64,000 nt of DNA. Source: Berberis thunbergii (lineage: Eukaryota > Streptophyta > Magnoliopsida > Ranunculales > Berberidaceae). The notes beneath the pieces were generated by a model. It was not told the origin of the DNA and did no database searches. It saw only the letters and a program-made list of their open reading frames with translations. This document shows, piece after piece, positions 32,985 to 45,621 of the stretch. A program made the position numbers and the translations under genes. The stretch covers positions 124,001-188,000 of the forward strand of contig QNQO01001822.1 of NCBI GenBank assembly GCA_003290165.1, given 5' to 3'. Numbering within the stretch: position 1 is the stretch's first letter; each line of letters starts with the position of its first letter.

Positions 32985-34190
32985 CAGAGGGGTTATACCC
33001 AACACCTAGTCAGCTGCGTGCAGACGACGATGACCGAGGAAGTGGGAGTTTAGTCAACGCTCATACGCCTGATGATGATGACTCACCAAGGGATCATTGC
33101 TCCCGGCCAACAGACAATGATCGCCGAACTTACCAGGTAAACTTAGTCAATTTGTGACTTATGACGATGGCTTCTAGTGCCCAACGCCAAGTCTGTTGCG
33201 CGTGGACGACGACAACCGAGGAAGTGAGAGTCTAGTCAGCGTTCATACACCTGATGACGATGAATTGCCAAGGGATCATTTCTCTCCAACAGACAATGAT
33301 CGCAAACTTACCAGGTAAGATTAGTCAGTTCGCGACTGATGGCGAGGACTTCTGGTGCCCAACGCCTAATTCGTTGCCTGCGGATGACGACGGTCTAGGA
33401 TGTCAGAGTCTAGTCAGTGCTCATACGCCTGATGACGATGACTTGCCAGGGGATTATTTCTCTCTGACAGACAATGATTGCCGAACTTATCTTGTAAGCT
33501 TAGTCAGTTCACGACTGATGACGACGACTTCTGGTGCCCAACGCCTAGTCCGCTGCATGCGAACGATGACGGCCAAGGAAGTGGGAGTCTAGTCAGCACT
33601 CATACGCCTGATGACGATGACTCACCAAGAGATCGTTGCTCTCCAATAGACAAAGATCGTCGAACTTACCAGGTAAGCTTAGTCAATTTGTGACTGATGA
33701 CGACGGCTTCTAGTGCCCAACGCCTAATCTGCTACGCACGGATGACGATGGCTGAGGAAGTCGGAGTCTAGTCAGCGCTCATACGCCTAATGACGACTCG
33801 CCAAGGGATCATTGCTCTCCAATAGACAATGATCGCCGAACTTATCAAGTAAGCTTAGTCAGTTCGCGACTAATGACGACGGCTTTTGATGCCCAACATC
33901 TAATCCGCTGCACGCGAACGACAATGGTCGAGGAAGTGGGAGTCTAGCCAATGCTCATATGCTTGATGACGATGACGACTCGCAAAGAAATCATTTCTCT
34001 CCAACAAACAATGATCGCCAAACTTACCAGGTAAGCTTAGTTAGTTCGCTGCTGATGATGACAACTTTTGGTGCCCAACGCCCAGTCTGCTGCACGCGAA
34101 CGGCTCAGGAAGTTGGAGTCTAGTCAACGCTCATACGCCTGATGACGACGACTCACCAAGGAATCATTGCTCTCTAAAACGCGACTACTT
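32985..34190. repeat. ~178-bp tandem repeat in Tat 3' untranslated region, copy A
   Basis: The anchor AACTTA(C/T)CAGGTAAGCTTAG stands at 33127, 33305, 33484, 33663, 33839 and 34021, giving spacings of 176-182 bases. Each unit also has ACGCCTGATGACGATGACTC and GGTGCCCAACGCCTAGTC. Six anchors are found here against seven in copy B. Confidence 0.9.
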
Positions 34191-34415
34191 TGGAGCACCC
34201 CGACGCTCAGTCTGCAATATACGAACATTAAACGCGTATTTGGTGGTATAACGAAAGCAGCTAAAAGTAGTCACTTTCGACAAGACTCAGCTGACGCACA
34301 TGGATGATATGCCAAAAACTTCCATGGCCCAAAAGTACGAACTCTGCAGTCAACAAAACTTTTAAAGAAGACATGACGACGTGACAATACAAGACAAAAG
34401 GCAAATAAAAAAACA

Positions 34416-36788
34416 TGTTGATTACGCCCAAACAATACGCGCCGTCAATTGCAGTAAAGATTGGGGTGTCGATCCCACGAGGAAAAGCGATCTACAAAAC
34501 AAGGTCAAGGAAGAAAAAAAAATACGCGAAACTAAATGTAAGAATTTCTAGAAATTTTAAAATGTGAAAGTAAATTTAATTTAATAGAAATCAAGTTTAG
34601 AGAAATCACAAGGTTCCAAGAATCCCTCCTAGATTTCACGCGCCAACTAGTATTGATTCACTATGATGACACGATTACGTGTTTCACATCCCAAACAATA
34701 TAATCGGAAAAATATCTTTAATTAATGCATTAATATATCCTAATAGGGGTGGGCACAAGACGGGATGGGACGAGATATACCCATCCCGTTCATACGAGAT
34801 CGAGACTGGACGGGATGGGAAAAACCCCATCCCGACCTCATCCCATCCCAAACGGGTCGGACGGGACGGGACGGGATCAGCATGCTAATTGTATTTAATT
34901 TTTTGGGGACGACAATTGTGATGGTTATGATTTGATCATAGCTAAGGGTCTAATTTAATGGATTCAAATCCAAGTTCTCACTTAAATTCGTTCACAAACA
35001 CAACAAGATCAGCAAAACAAGTGGCAATACTGTTTATTTGGAAAGTATCATTTATAGGTATTTCAGTCGAGATGCTTGAACAAGTATACACATTTTCTTT
35101 TGCTAAAAAAAAAAAAAAACACTAATTAAATCAGATTACATATATGCTACACAATACTATAGAAGACATAGGTGTAACAGTTGACACTTATGCCTTTTAC
35201 TTCACTCATATTAAGAAAGCATTAGTATTATAAGGTTACTATATGGTATATCCTAATGATTGGCACTTACCAAGAACTTCGCTCAATTCCACAATTCTAA
35301 AATAAATAATTAAATAAAAATATTAATAAATTAGTTCGGGACGGGACGGGATTGGCGGGATTGAAAATCTTCATCTCATCCCATCCAATTCTAGATCGGG
35401 ACGGGACGGGATCGGGATGAAATTATTCAATCCCATTAAGACCCGAAAAAATCGGGACGGGACGGAATCGGGACGGGAACGGGATCGCGGGATGGGATGC
35501 CCACCCCTATATCCTAATGTAAATGGATTTTAGATTTCACTTTTTCTAGAAAGCACAAAGGTTGGTCATATGCGATATCCTAAATTTACGATATATCTGG
35601 AGACAATAACGTAATAAAAGACGATAACATATAACTAAACTACCGGAATCAATTTATCCTTAAAAATTCCACACGTAAGAAAAACGTAACTAAACTTATA
35701 TGGAGAGCAAAAAGACAATCACCTGAATAATAATAATCTACGAAGAAATTGATGAAATCTTTGTCACTAAAATAACATAAATTCCTATATTAAATAAAAG
35801 TGAAAATCATAAACACCATTATTCATCGTGAAAGCATAAAACGAATCAAATATTAATTAAGTGCGTTACATCTAGGAGTTCGTCTCTTCACCTTGCGTGA
35901 AGTTTAGTGACACATGGCAAAAGTGAGGATATCAACAGCTGCGTGGAGCTTCATCGGCATGGCGGTGCGTGGTGGATCAGCGATGCGCACCCTGTTGGAC
36001 GGCGTCTTCGCTGTTGCTGCGTCCCCTGCTGTGCTGCTGCATCGTCGTTGCCGCTGTGTGTCCACTGCTACTGCGTTCTTCTTTGCTGCGCTAGGTAGCA
36101 CTTTCTCCTCTACTGTCCTCGGCTGCTGCTGCGTTTTTGTTCCAACCCCCAAAACTGCGCTTTTCCTGTCGTATTTCTTCTTGTTAAGAAGAAAACAAAG
36201 TCCTCCTCCTATTGGTTCCCCAATTTAGAAATCAAATCTCAATTGTACAAAAAGGGCTGTTGTGTTTGTGTTAAAAAGAAACCAAACTCCTCATTGGTCC
36301 CCCAATTGGAAAACAAAACAACTTCTAAAACAAAAGGTTATCCTCTCTCTTACTGTTGCTATTATGGTTATAAGAAAACCCTTATTGGGCCCAATTGGAA
36401 ATCCAATGCCTAATACAAATGGAAAAACTCAATCCAATTTGGACCCCAATGGAATTTGGAAGCCCAATTTACAAACAAAGGAGTCCCACCCCTTGAAAGG
36501 TGGGTTTGGCTATGTTCATCCATACTACTTCTTTGTTCCACAAAAATTCAAAACTAATTTTTTTTATTTTTTTCTTTGGTTCTCTTAATCTTTGGCTTGA
36601 GTGTCTCCCGCTCCATTTCATCAATTTGTCTATGAATTTCCAAATTCGCCTCGCTAACGCACTTTTGTTATTCAAACTCCAAATCCTACAAAAATACAAA
36701 AAATATATAATTAAACTAAAATACACTATTTGAAACACTAACAAACATAAGTTAGGAGGCATATTATGTAATAATTATGTGAATATCA
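34416..36788 (-). repeat. Athila 3' LTR, copy A (split by a hAT)
   Basis: On the minus strand the LTR starts TGATATTCACATAATTA at 36788 after the purine-rich GGTTTGGGG and ends CGTAATCAACA at 34416. About 1.6 kb without the 774 bases of hAT plus target duplication. GCTCGAGGACTAGCAAAATG before the purine tract is typical of Athila. Confidence 0.75.
34744..35509. mobile_element. 766-bp hAT element inside the Athila LTR
   Basis: Inverted ends TAGGGGTGGGCA at 34744 and its complement ending 35509. The 8-bp target duplication TATCCTAA is at 34736-34743 and 35510-35517, with an empty site at 56931-56938 in copy B. Subterminal GGGACGGGACGGGAT words, AT-rich core, no transposase: non-autonomous. Confidence 0.95.
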
Positions 36789-39042
36789 AATACCCCAAAA
36801 CCTACATTTTGCTAGTCCTCGAGCAAAACAAAATTAAGAATAAAATCCTAACTCACTTTCGTAGGAATCACGGTTGCACTTACCTTAACATGCAACAAGG
36901 CTTTAAACCTCTAGATTATCTCTAGAGGACGAGTTATAGTCTCGTGAGGGTTTCTAGAAATGTTACTCCAAACATTACTGACTCAATAAAACAAAATCTA
37001 TTTTCTAAAAACATAACGCAAAAACATGGCATCCCCCTTTATTTTCTTTAGAGTAATTTTCTACTTGTTTAAAATTCAAGAAAAACAACAAACTAAAACT
37101 GTCACAAAAGTATATCAATAGAGTACAATAATTTAATAGTATCTAAAGGTTAAATAAATTTTATAATCATTCTCAAATCGAAGTGTGTGTGTGTGAGGAA
37201 CCTTATCAACATAACTCTTCATCTCATAGTAAAGATGTGACGAGATAACCTTTAGAGAGTATGCTTTGACTACAAATCTCTCATGTCACTCAGAAATAAA
37301 ACACTCAAAGATTGGGCACTCAGTTTATATGTGAGGAAAAGGGTATACTATGAAAAATGCAAACGTCTCACATATAATCATCATGAAAAATGAAATTTTC
37401 AAATAGTGAAATGAATATGATCTCATGGACAAGAAGATTGATTACTTTTGAGAATGTTGAATCAGACACCATAGTTCTTGCCTATTCAATCTCCACATCT
37501 ACTTAACCAACTTTCACTTAAGATCAATTAGGTCTTTACTAGGTTGTAATGGGGCTTGGATTATGGCAAACAATAATGGACAAAAAAGATACAAAAATTT
37601 CATGAGAATGACTACACCCTTGAATATACACATAGGGCATTGAATAACAAATCAATGTTGTAAACCATTAACTTTTTCTTCATTATTTTTTTTCAACTTT
37701 TTTTTACATGCTTTTCCCCGTTTATACAATCAAACACTTTTACTTTGAGGGCACGTGAAATATCTATTTTCAACTCTTTCTATTTGCCCATTCCATAAAT
37801 ATATCTCACCGTATACATTCTCAAAAAATTGTGTAAGGATAAAATATTAGAGGTATTACTCCTTGATTGGAGTAGGTATTGGGAATGGGGTTAACAAAAA
37901 GAATGCTATATAAAGGTTCAAAGGGCTGCAAATGGATATTTATTATTGGGTAGGTTAAAAGGCTAAAAACAATGGTTTAAAGAAAGAAATGCCTATATCA
38001 CTTCATAAATTCTAGTTAGTACTAGGACATCTCAACTGAATAAAGCAAGAAGTTCTAGTGTAAAGATTTAATTCAATTTTTATGTCATTCTTAAAGCAAT
38101 CAATAAAAAATCAAGAATAATGAGATCATCAACGAAATAATGCGGACTTAAGAAAAATCAGAGTGTAATTAATAACCCTCAAGAAATAAAAAAAAATGGC
38201 TCAAAACTCACAAGGGTTAAGTCTCCACTATTATTCTAAGGTTTTCTAGTTCAATATCTCACTAATCAACTTTAAATCATGTTGACTTGGCTTATAGTGC
38301 ATGAATAGTCGAGTTGAAAAGTCTCACGAAATATATCTAACATAAGGATAATATCAAATATCATGTTTTCTACTAATATAACTATGTGACACGTGTTAGT
38401 ATGTGTTTTCTCAAAATTAAAGGCAACAAAAATATTCTCTAAAAATAAAAAATAAAAGACTCAAAACCTTTTTTTTTTTTTTTTAATTCACTAGGAGTTC
38501 AGATTTCGAATGCATTTTCATAAAGATTTTACATAATTACCGTAATCATCTAAGTATTCAATGGAGATTGAGTAGAACACAAAAATGACTCGGTTTAATT
38601 GTAAAATACGTTTTAAACTCAAAGATTTTTTAAAATTGCACAAAAAATCTAATAAACCAAACATTATCCTCAATGTATAAAATAATAATCATGACAAATG
38701 AAGGCAAAAGAAAATAGGAGGGTTAGAGTGATATTACCATGGTGAAGCTTTACCAATTTCAATTAGACAATGTTCTCACAGTCACCAAAATATAAGAAAA
38801 TTATATCGACGGGAAAAAGGAACACATGGGATGAGGGTTTCCGAGTGACTCCAGTAGCAACACCTAAAATAACCTGAAACACTAAAAGAAAAACATAAAA
38901 GCAAAAACCTAAACTAAACTAAAAAAAAATATAATAATAATAAATGAAAAAATAAAAATAAAAACCTAAACTAAAGATAGGGTGGAGAACATCAAATCAA
39001 GGAGACAGGGGCAGCCAGAGAGATCTCTTCTGGCACCTCTAC
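36789..39042 (-). other. Athila 3' region between pol and LTR, copy A
   Basis: AT-rich DNA without a long frame. Athila elements often carry an env-like frame or a long untranslated part here; no env-like frame can be supported. Confidence 0.55.
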
Positions 39043-40140
39043 TCACTCCACATAGTGCTTCAAACGTTTCCCATTTACTCTAAATACATTCCCATCTGTT
39101 GGATCTTCAATTTCTATGGACCCATTGGGAAAAACTTGTTTTACCATGAATGGGCCTGTCCATCTCAATCTTAGCTTGCCAGGATGAAGATGAAGTCATG
39201 AGTCATAGAAATAGACTCGTTGGTTGGGCTCAAAATGTTTTCTCAGAATTCGCTTATCATGAGCTGCTTTCATATTCGCCTTGTATATTCGGGAATTGTC
39301 ATAGGCATCATTCTGCAACTCCTCAATTTAAGTTAACTGAAGTTTTCGCTAACTACCTGCATCATTGAGATCAAAGTTAGTGTTTTTTACGACCCAATAA
39401 GCGCGATGTTCTAACTCAACAGGTAAATGACAGACTTTTCCATATATAAGCCGATATGGAGACGTCCCGAGAAGTGTCTTATAAGCAGTACGGTAAGCCC
39501 AAAGTGCATCAGGAAGGCGCAAGGACCAATCCTTACTATCAGGATTCACCATCTTCTCCAAGATTTGTTTTATTTCTCGATTTGCCAACTCAGATTGGCC
39601 ATTTGTCTGTGATGATAGGCATTGGCAACCTTGTGATGAACTCCATACCTGCGCATCAAAGCTTCAAAAGAGCGATTACAGAAATGAGTTCCCTGATCAC
39701 TAATAATGGCTCGTGGTATACCAAAACGGGATAGAATGTGTTCTTTGATAAACTTGACAACAGTGTTGTTGTCATTGTTTCGGCACGCCACAGCCTCAAC
39801 CCATTTGGACACATAGTCCACTGCAAGCAAAATATACAAATATCCAAAGGAAGGTGGAAAAGGTCTTCATAAAATCAATCCCCCAACAATCAAATATCTC
39901 AATGACTAAGATGGGGTTAAGGGGCATCATGTGTCTCCGGGACAGTGCACCTAACTTCTGGCATCTATCACAAGAACGACAATAATTGTTAGTGTCTTTA
40001 AACAATGTAGGCCAATATAATCCAGACTGTAAAAATTTTGCAGCGGTCTTTTTCATAGAAAAATAGCCTCCACAAGCTGCACTATGACAAAAATGTAAGA
40101 CACTTTCAATCTCACTTGTAGGGATACAACGCCTCATGAT
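39043..40140 (-). pseudogene. Athila integrase fragment, copy A
   Basis: Reading leftward: the [20 protein letters not shown] zinc-finger region, [50 protein letters not shown] and [17 protein letters not shown], then the C-terminal GKLRLRWTGPF and GKRLKHYVE with TGA at 39045-39043. Frameshifts split it near 39570 and 39800. The upstream part was never present in this copy. Confidence 0.85.
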
Positions 40141-40151
40141 ACACTTTCAAT
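40141..40151. other. Tandem duplication junction with 11-base filler
   Basis: Left of it lies Athila integrase (equivalent to B up to 61544), right of it mid-exon BAHD sequence (equivalent to A from 8434). The 11 bases ACACTTTCAAT match neither flank's continuation but do occur 41 bases upstream, at 40100-40110. Confidence 0.85.
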
Positions 40152-40770
40152 TTCCTCAAATTCCACGCCCAAACCAAATATTTTACTCGTTAGTTGACAT
40201 AGCAAATCAGTTCAATTGTACCATGAAAATATGATGAAACTAAAGGAAACAGTCATGAAAGAGGGAGGGTTCACAGTAATGCCATCAAACTCTGATCTGA
40301 TCACTGCATTTATTTGGCATGCAAAGGTAAGATCCGTTAACAGTGTTGGCACCTAAATTTACACCAGTTGTTATTCCAGTGGATGTAAGAATGTTATTAG
40401 GTCGATCATTTCCAAAAAGGCTACTTCAGTAACTGTCTTGGTGTTGCATACTTTGACTGCAGCACCGAGGAATTGATGGAAGGGCCATTAGGTTTGATTG
40501 CTGAACAAGTGCATAGACCAACAAAAAGGGTGACAAATGACTATCTGCATTCATGTTTTGACTTTGCAGAAGCCATGGATGTGCTAATTTCATATGAAAA
40601 TGCATTTAAGTTTTAACAACTTCACTCGGTTGCCTCTATATTAAGCAGATTTTGGTTGGGGAGATCCAAATAAATTTGGATTTGCAACATTACTGAAGAA
40701 CACCTCTTTCTTCCTCAACCAAATGCTGAAAGGAAGAATATGAACTGGTAAGATTGCATCCATCAGCAAT
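40152..40770 (+). pseudogene. BAHD acyltransferase 3' fragment, copy B
   Basis: Base-for-base counterpart of 8434-9052, with the same TGA (40195-40197) and frameshifts and one visible difference near the DFGWG region. It starts in the middle of exon 2 because the duplication junction lies there, so it has no promoter, no exon 1 and no HxxxD. Confidence 0.92.
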
Positions 40771-41515
40771 GGAGATCTTCCAAGAATCTATGATTTAGCA
40801 GATTAGTAGGAGATAGGTGAGCCTGTGGGATTGTATATTATCTATAGCTGTTCTGTTTTGTTGGATCTTGGCAGATGGTGAATGTCATGAAATATCTACA
40901 AGATTTTGCCTTTGTTTTTATACACTACTTGATGTGTTGAGGACTCCAATCAACAGGACTCAAGTGCCACTATGCCTTGAATACACCAGGTACCTCTCAA
41001 ATTCCAGAACGAAACCTAACAACACAACTTACCAGAGTTTTCACTGTACTTTCAGCATCCGAAAACCTCTTATATATGACTCGACATACTCTCCCATAAC
41101 ATATTATTCATGAAAAGCTCAAAAGAATGATTTAAATATTTGGGTAAAGAGAAAAACATCAAGCCCAAAACCAGATATTAATATATTCCATATCACCATA
41201 ACAATAAAATGAGAAAGGTATTAGTGAAACATGAATACCAAATACTTTCATCAAACATATCAGTGTGTCCAGATGACCTTGATCAACCACCAAGAGCAGC
41301 TGACTGGCAATTGTTTTACTAGTTGGCAAAACAGAGTTCCACATAGAGCTAATTAAATAATTAATAGCTGTTTTCAATAAACGTTTATGCCTATCAACAA
41401 CAAAATGGCTAGTTTATTCATCTTTACTCTCTTAGTAAAGAACATGGAAAATGAGAAAACTAGCTGAATCCACATCATTTTCACTCTGAACTAGAAATCA
41501 GAGCCTGATACATGT
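40771..41515. other. Downstream flank of SURNod19 copy B, with the empty gypsy/TRIM site
   Basis: GGTGA at 40816-40820 is the uninterrupted target of the composite in copy A. The remainder equals 20411-21103. No gene seen. Confidence 0.7.
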
Positions 41516-44500
41516 TCAGACAACCAAGGAATAGCCTTCCTCTCTTTCATTCCTCCTCCTGTAGCTTATGACTGCAATAAGAGTCATCACCACTCCAGCG
41601 GAAATCACTGCCCATGAATACTTATACAACTTCACGGTTTCCTGTAACACCAACTAGAGTGATTATTCGTAAGGAATTTTAAATGATCTGGGATGATTTG
41701 TCCTTTTAAAAATTACATATTTTGTTAGTTAATAAATATTCATGACAAGTGTCGTCATAGCTATGTCAAGCGAATGCTCTTCAACAATATCAACTTAATA
41801 AAACTGAACTTGTTGATTGACAATTATACTCTTAAAGTCCAGGATAGAAATCAGATACTGCAATGGCTAAGCCGAGTGATAAACAAGATTTAATGTGATG
41901 AACAAATAGAAGTTAAGTAAAATTTTGAACGTCCAACAAATTTAATAATCAAATTGCATACACTTTGTCCTGTACCAACTTACCTTAGGAACGAAAATGA
42001 AATCTGTTTCAACCCTATCGTTTTGGTTAAATAAATTTATCAAATCAAAATAACTGCTTATCTCTATTATTAGAATGTAGAGGAGAGTGAGAATCATACT
42101 TGAACTGGCATGCGTAAGACTAGTGCTTGTTTTGGTGTTTGATCAGCTACCAAAATATAGAATAGTCCCATAACTCCAGTATGCCTCTGGCTGCTGCTGT
42201 AATTTGATTCCAAAACTAGTTTCTCTCCATCAGATATCTTGACAGTTCCTGGTTGAGGATAACAAGTAGACATTCCTACAATGTAGCCAGACTCGTTGCC
42301 CACTTCTTTTCCATCTCCATAAAGTGCTTTAGATGAGCATATCACTCGGCCATCCTAATACATTTAACAACCAAAACAGAACAATCATTTTTGTTTTACT
42401 AATGTCTTTAATGTTTTCTCAAACTTTGAACATGAAATTTATGATGGGTGTGACAAAAAGAATACTAGCAGGATACGAATATGATGAATACATGGCTTCA
42501 AGGTAAAAGTTGGTGTATTTGGTATTCATCATAGGTTTATAAGGATATTTGCACTGTTTTTATCTGAAAGGTAAACTTTTTGATTGAATTGGCAAATATG
42601 TATGCCTTTGTTGCAAAATAAATGACTTCATATAGACAGTTGAACATATTGACAATGATAAAGATTCTTCTACCTTTTTCACAATCCACACATTTATACT
42701 AGCGAACGAATGCCAAGTGCATCTTAAGAAGTTAACTTTAATCCACTTCAGAAACGAAAATGTACATTCATCTGTAATACAATCAAATCGCATGGAATGA
42801 AATTCAATGTAGATTTATGTTAATGTCACATATTTTGGAACAAAGGAAGCAAAGACTCTTCAGAAAATTTGTCGTATCCGTGTCCGATACGTATCCGACA
42901 CCGACACGCCTCCGGCATGCGTCGGACTCGTGGTCAATGTGTTGGAAGGTGACACATGGTCAGCATGGTCAACGTGTTGGACATGCCTACGACTCACCCA
43001 AAACTCGGCTAGAACACAATCAAGACTTGACAACCAACTTTATTTTATTTTTACTTTTAGGTGGGCACCTAATTTGAAGGTTGTTAATCCATTTGAAGTG
43101 AAAAACTTTCAATTGCGATGCAAGATAAAGAAGGCGATAAAGCATAGAGGTAATTTATGCTTCTTCTTCTCTACTCTGTTTTTTTCTTGTGACAGTGGCA
43201 TCTTCTTCTCCACTTTTTTTTACATCTTCTCTATGTTTTTTCTTCTTTATTTCTTTTCCAGCACAATTGTGCTTCATTTTTCATCTTCATACTTCCTAGT
43301 TCTTTTTTACTTAAATTCTTTCTTTATTAGATTATTATTTATGTTCATATGACATACATTAAAAAAGGTATGACGTGTTGCCATGTCTCAGAATCCTAAT
43401 TTTTGAAAAATTGTCAAGTCGGTATGTCGTGTCTCTGCATCCTTGCTTGGAACTTGTTAGGCATTACCATCTACCTTCTAATTTAGTCGTACTCTTCTGT
43501 GGTTTTTCATGTATTTAAATGTAAGTTAATGTGACAGGTTAGACTCTCCAACTGTGAAAATGGGGAGGAGCTCTGGATTAACAAACAACAAGGTTGAACA
43601 AAAATAAATTCAGATTCAGCAATTAATACTCACCTCTCCATAAAGAGAAGAAGCAATTCCCCCTGAGTGCAGATGAGCAACACCATATATAACATAGCCT
43701 CCATGGGGCATAACCATGCTGGTTTTTTTGTTATCCGCGCACGCATTGCTAGATATTCCAGAAACGCCACATGATTCAACATCATACTCGACCTGTATCA
43801 AGAGAACTTATCAGCACACTGAAAATCAAAGAAGATTAATTCAACTACGAAATAAGAAGCATGCTTACATACCCGGCAACCAGGTCGAGCTTTGATGCCT
43901 GCCGAACTGTTAGTTCCTTCTGTTCTTTTACCAGTATCAGTGACGTCAAATATATAAATTTTGACAGGCACAATGGACTCATCCCAATCAACCCACTTAA
44001 CTATGTATCTCAAATATAAACTTCTCCTAACACTGGTGAATCCATCTCTCAACTGGCACTGGGTCTGATCGTAGCAACAATATAAGCCTCCAATATAGCC
44101 AGGCCTTAGAGGTCTACCGTGCTCATCAATTGTGACGTTATAAAGATCACATCGGCATTCTGTGCACCCCAAGCGGTCCTTCACACCTCGTGTATCAATT
44201 GCATGGACATTAAGCATCCACTGCTCCTCATACCCATCGGGGATTTCTGTTGGATTCCCAACTTCTATCCCATATGGATCCGGCACATGAGTAGCAGTTT
44301 TACGAGTTTCTGATCCTAGCCCAAAATATTGACCTAGATTATCCATGCATATTCCACTATTTCTCACCATAATTGCCCTTGGCCTTGACTCACTAGCAGT
44401 TGCCGCATCTTTAAGGGTGTAATATCTGGCTACTACCCAGTGATGGAGATAAGTTTCATGAAGCGGGACAGGGTTCCCTGCTTCGTCAACAACTTCGGCA

Positions 44501-44715
44501 TTGAACTCTTTAATAGCAATATGACCTCTAGGAAAATCTATATTGTGGTAGTATTTATTCTCGACGGATCCTGCTCCTAGCTCAAACTTAGGGGATAGGA
44601 AAACGGCAGAGTTAATCCCATCTTCATCTCTAAAATGAACTTGTGATGCTTCAGAATTTACAAGTGTAGCTAATGTTAATAAAGGAAGCAGCCACCAATG
44701 ATACCCACACAACAT
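41516..44715 (-). CDS. SURNod19 family gene, copy B, intact
   Basis: Plant secretory protein of the stress up-regulated Nod 19 family; molecular role unknown. Exons on the minus strand: 44715-43873, 43792-43634, 42354-42100 and 41641-41516, total 460 codons plus stop, near the family's usual size. The acceptor TGCAG, then GAGAA, five bases before the ATG at 44715 fixes the start. Order: signal peptide (residues ~5-22), ectodomain with HETYLHHWVV, GLGSETRKT, LGCTECRCDLYN, CCYDQTQC, VKWVDWD, VKIYIFDVTDT, GGYVIYGVAHLHSGG and GMSTCYPQPG, then a hydrophobic helix (WAVISAGVVMTLIAVISY, ~429-446) and a short RRRNEREEGYSLVV tail. This predicts a type I membrane protein with its main domain in the lumen or apoplast. 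Relative to copy A it differs at three residues (E for D, G for D, K for T) and has TTA where A has TGA. It is the copy expected to give the full-length product. Confidence 0.93.
42849..43448. repeat. Unclassified repeat in SURNod19 intron, copy B
   Basis: Counterpart of 22436-23070. The right-hand palindrome is shortened: GTATGTCGTGTCTCTGC lacks the 28 bases with TCCGACACG seen in copy A. Confidence 0.45.
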
Positions 44716-45519
44716 TTCTCCTGCACAAATCAATATGTTTGATTAGAATAGTGATTCTTTTGAAACACGTTCATATGATTACATCCACTCTAAACAATTT
44801 AAGAAGTTTTAGTCAAACTGTTGTATTCGTTCTGTTTCCCAACATTATCTAGTAACTTATCTTTCTATAAGTTTAGAACACAACAAGTAATTAAACAAAT
44901 AAAGACACCAATTTAAGATACATCCCTCGCTGAAACACACACAAAGTTTTACCAGAACGATGCCATAGAGCTACTACTATTGAGGATAAACAAGGCTAAC
45001 TCGACATCATCGAAGGCTACATGCACCAGAAGAAGATGATCAAAACTTCTTTTCTAAACTAAATGGGAGAACTTAAACACAACCCAATCAGTGAAACAAA
45101 AAAAGAAATCTTGATGTTATACTCAAGAAACATATTATAATAAGAGTGATAGGACAAGAAATAAATACAAATTCAGGGCTAGAAATTTCTTCATATAGAT
45201 GTTCTGAAACACCATGGAAAAAACTGAAATTAAAATCGATCGAAAGTTGTGTAATTGGTGCTCTCTAAGACCATATTAAAATCAACCAAGTTGGATACAA
45301 AGTATGAAAACAGTCTGGTAACATCATTTTAATACCAACTATTCAGAAAAACAATGAAAAATATCAAATGGGCATCCAATGACTGAAAATACAAGTAATT
45401 AGCAGCAATCGTTGTTTTTTTTCCTTTTCATTATGAGATTTCTCACCAATTAATGAAACTGCTTCAATGAAAAAAAGAAGAAGAAGATAAGATCAAAGGG
45501 TATGGTATGGGGATCTGAC

Positions 45520-45621
45520 CTGATTGAGTTGTTTATATGAAAATTTTGGTGGTTTTCTCGACTTGTGTGGCAGTGTGGGAGAAAGAAGCAATGGACCCAA
45601 AATGAGGAGTGGACTTTATAG
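45520..45621 (-). promoter_or_regulatory. Promoter and 5'UTR exon of SURNod19 copy B
   Basis: TATA box CTATAAAGTC on the minus strand (45621-45612). The 5'UTR exon ends at 45520 before a GTCAGA donor; its acceptor is at 44721-44723. The 5'UTR intron is ~800 bases here against 1438 in copy A, the difference being mainly the hAT insertion. Confidence 0.6.

Larger units (their letters stand above)
28010..34415 (+). mobile_element. Tat-type gypsy retrotransposon, copy A, decayed
   Basis: Domains in order: gag, protease, reverse transcriptase/RNase H, a second RNase H-like domain, integrase, then a tandem array. The extra RNase H and the 3' tandem repeat are features of the plant Tat lineage. Many stops are shared with copy B, so decay preceded the duplication. 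No 3' LTR is found; the element is met by an Athila LTR at 34416. Confidence 0.8.
34416..40140 (-). mobile_element. Athila-type gypsy retrotransposon, copy A, truncated
   Basis: Minus-strand element with its 3' LTR at the left (34416-36788), a long 3' region, and the integrase end of pol at 39043-40140. It is cut at 40140 by the duplication junction, so reverse transcriptase, protease and gag are absent from this copy. Confidence 0.85.

Noticed and set aside
32912..33693. Aspartate-rich repeated frames after Tat integrase
   Set aside because: They translate the ~178-bp tandem array; frames change from unit to unit and are not kept between copies.
35907..36228. Overlapping frames of ~100 codons on both strands, also at 57328-57673
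   Set aside because: Low-complexity GCTGCTGCG region inside an LTR; no domain, and indels shift the frames between copies.
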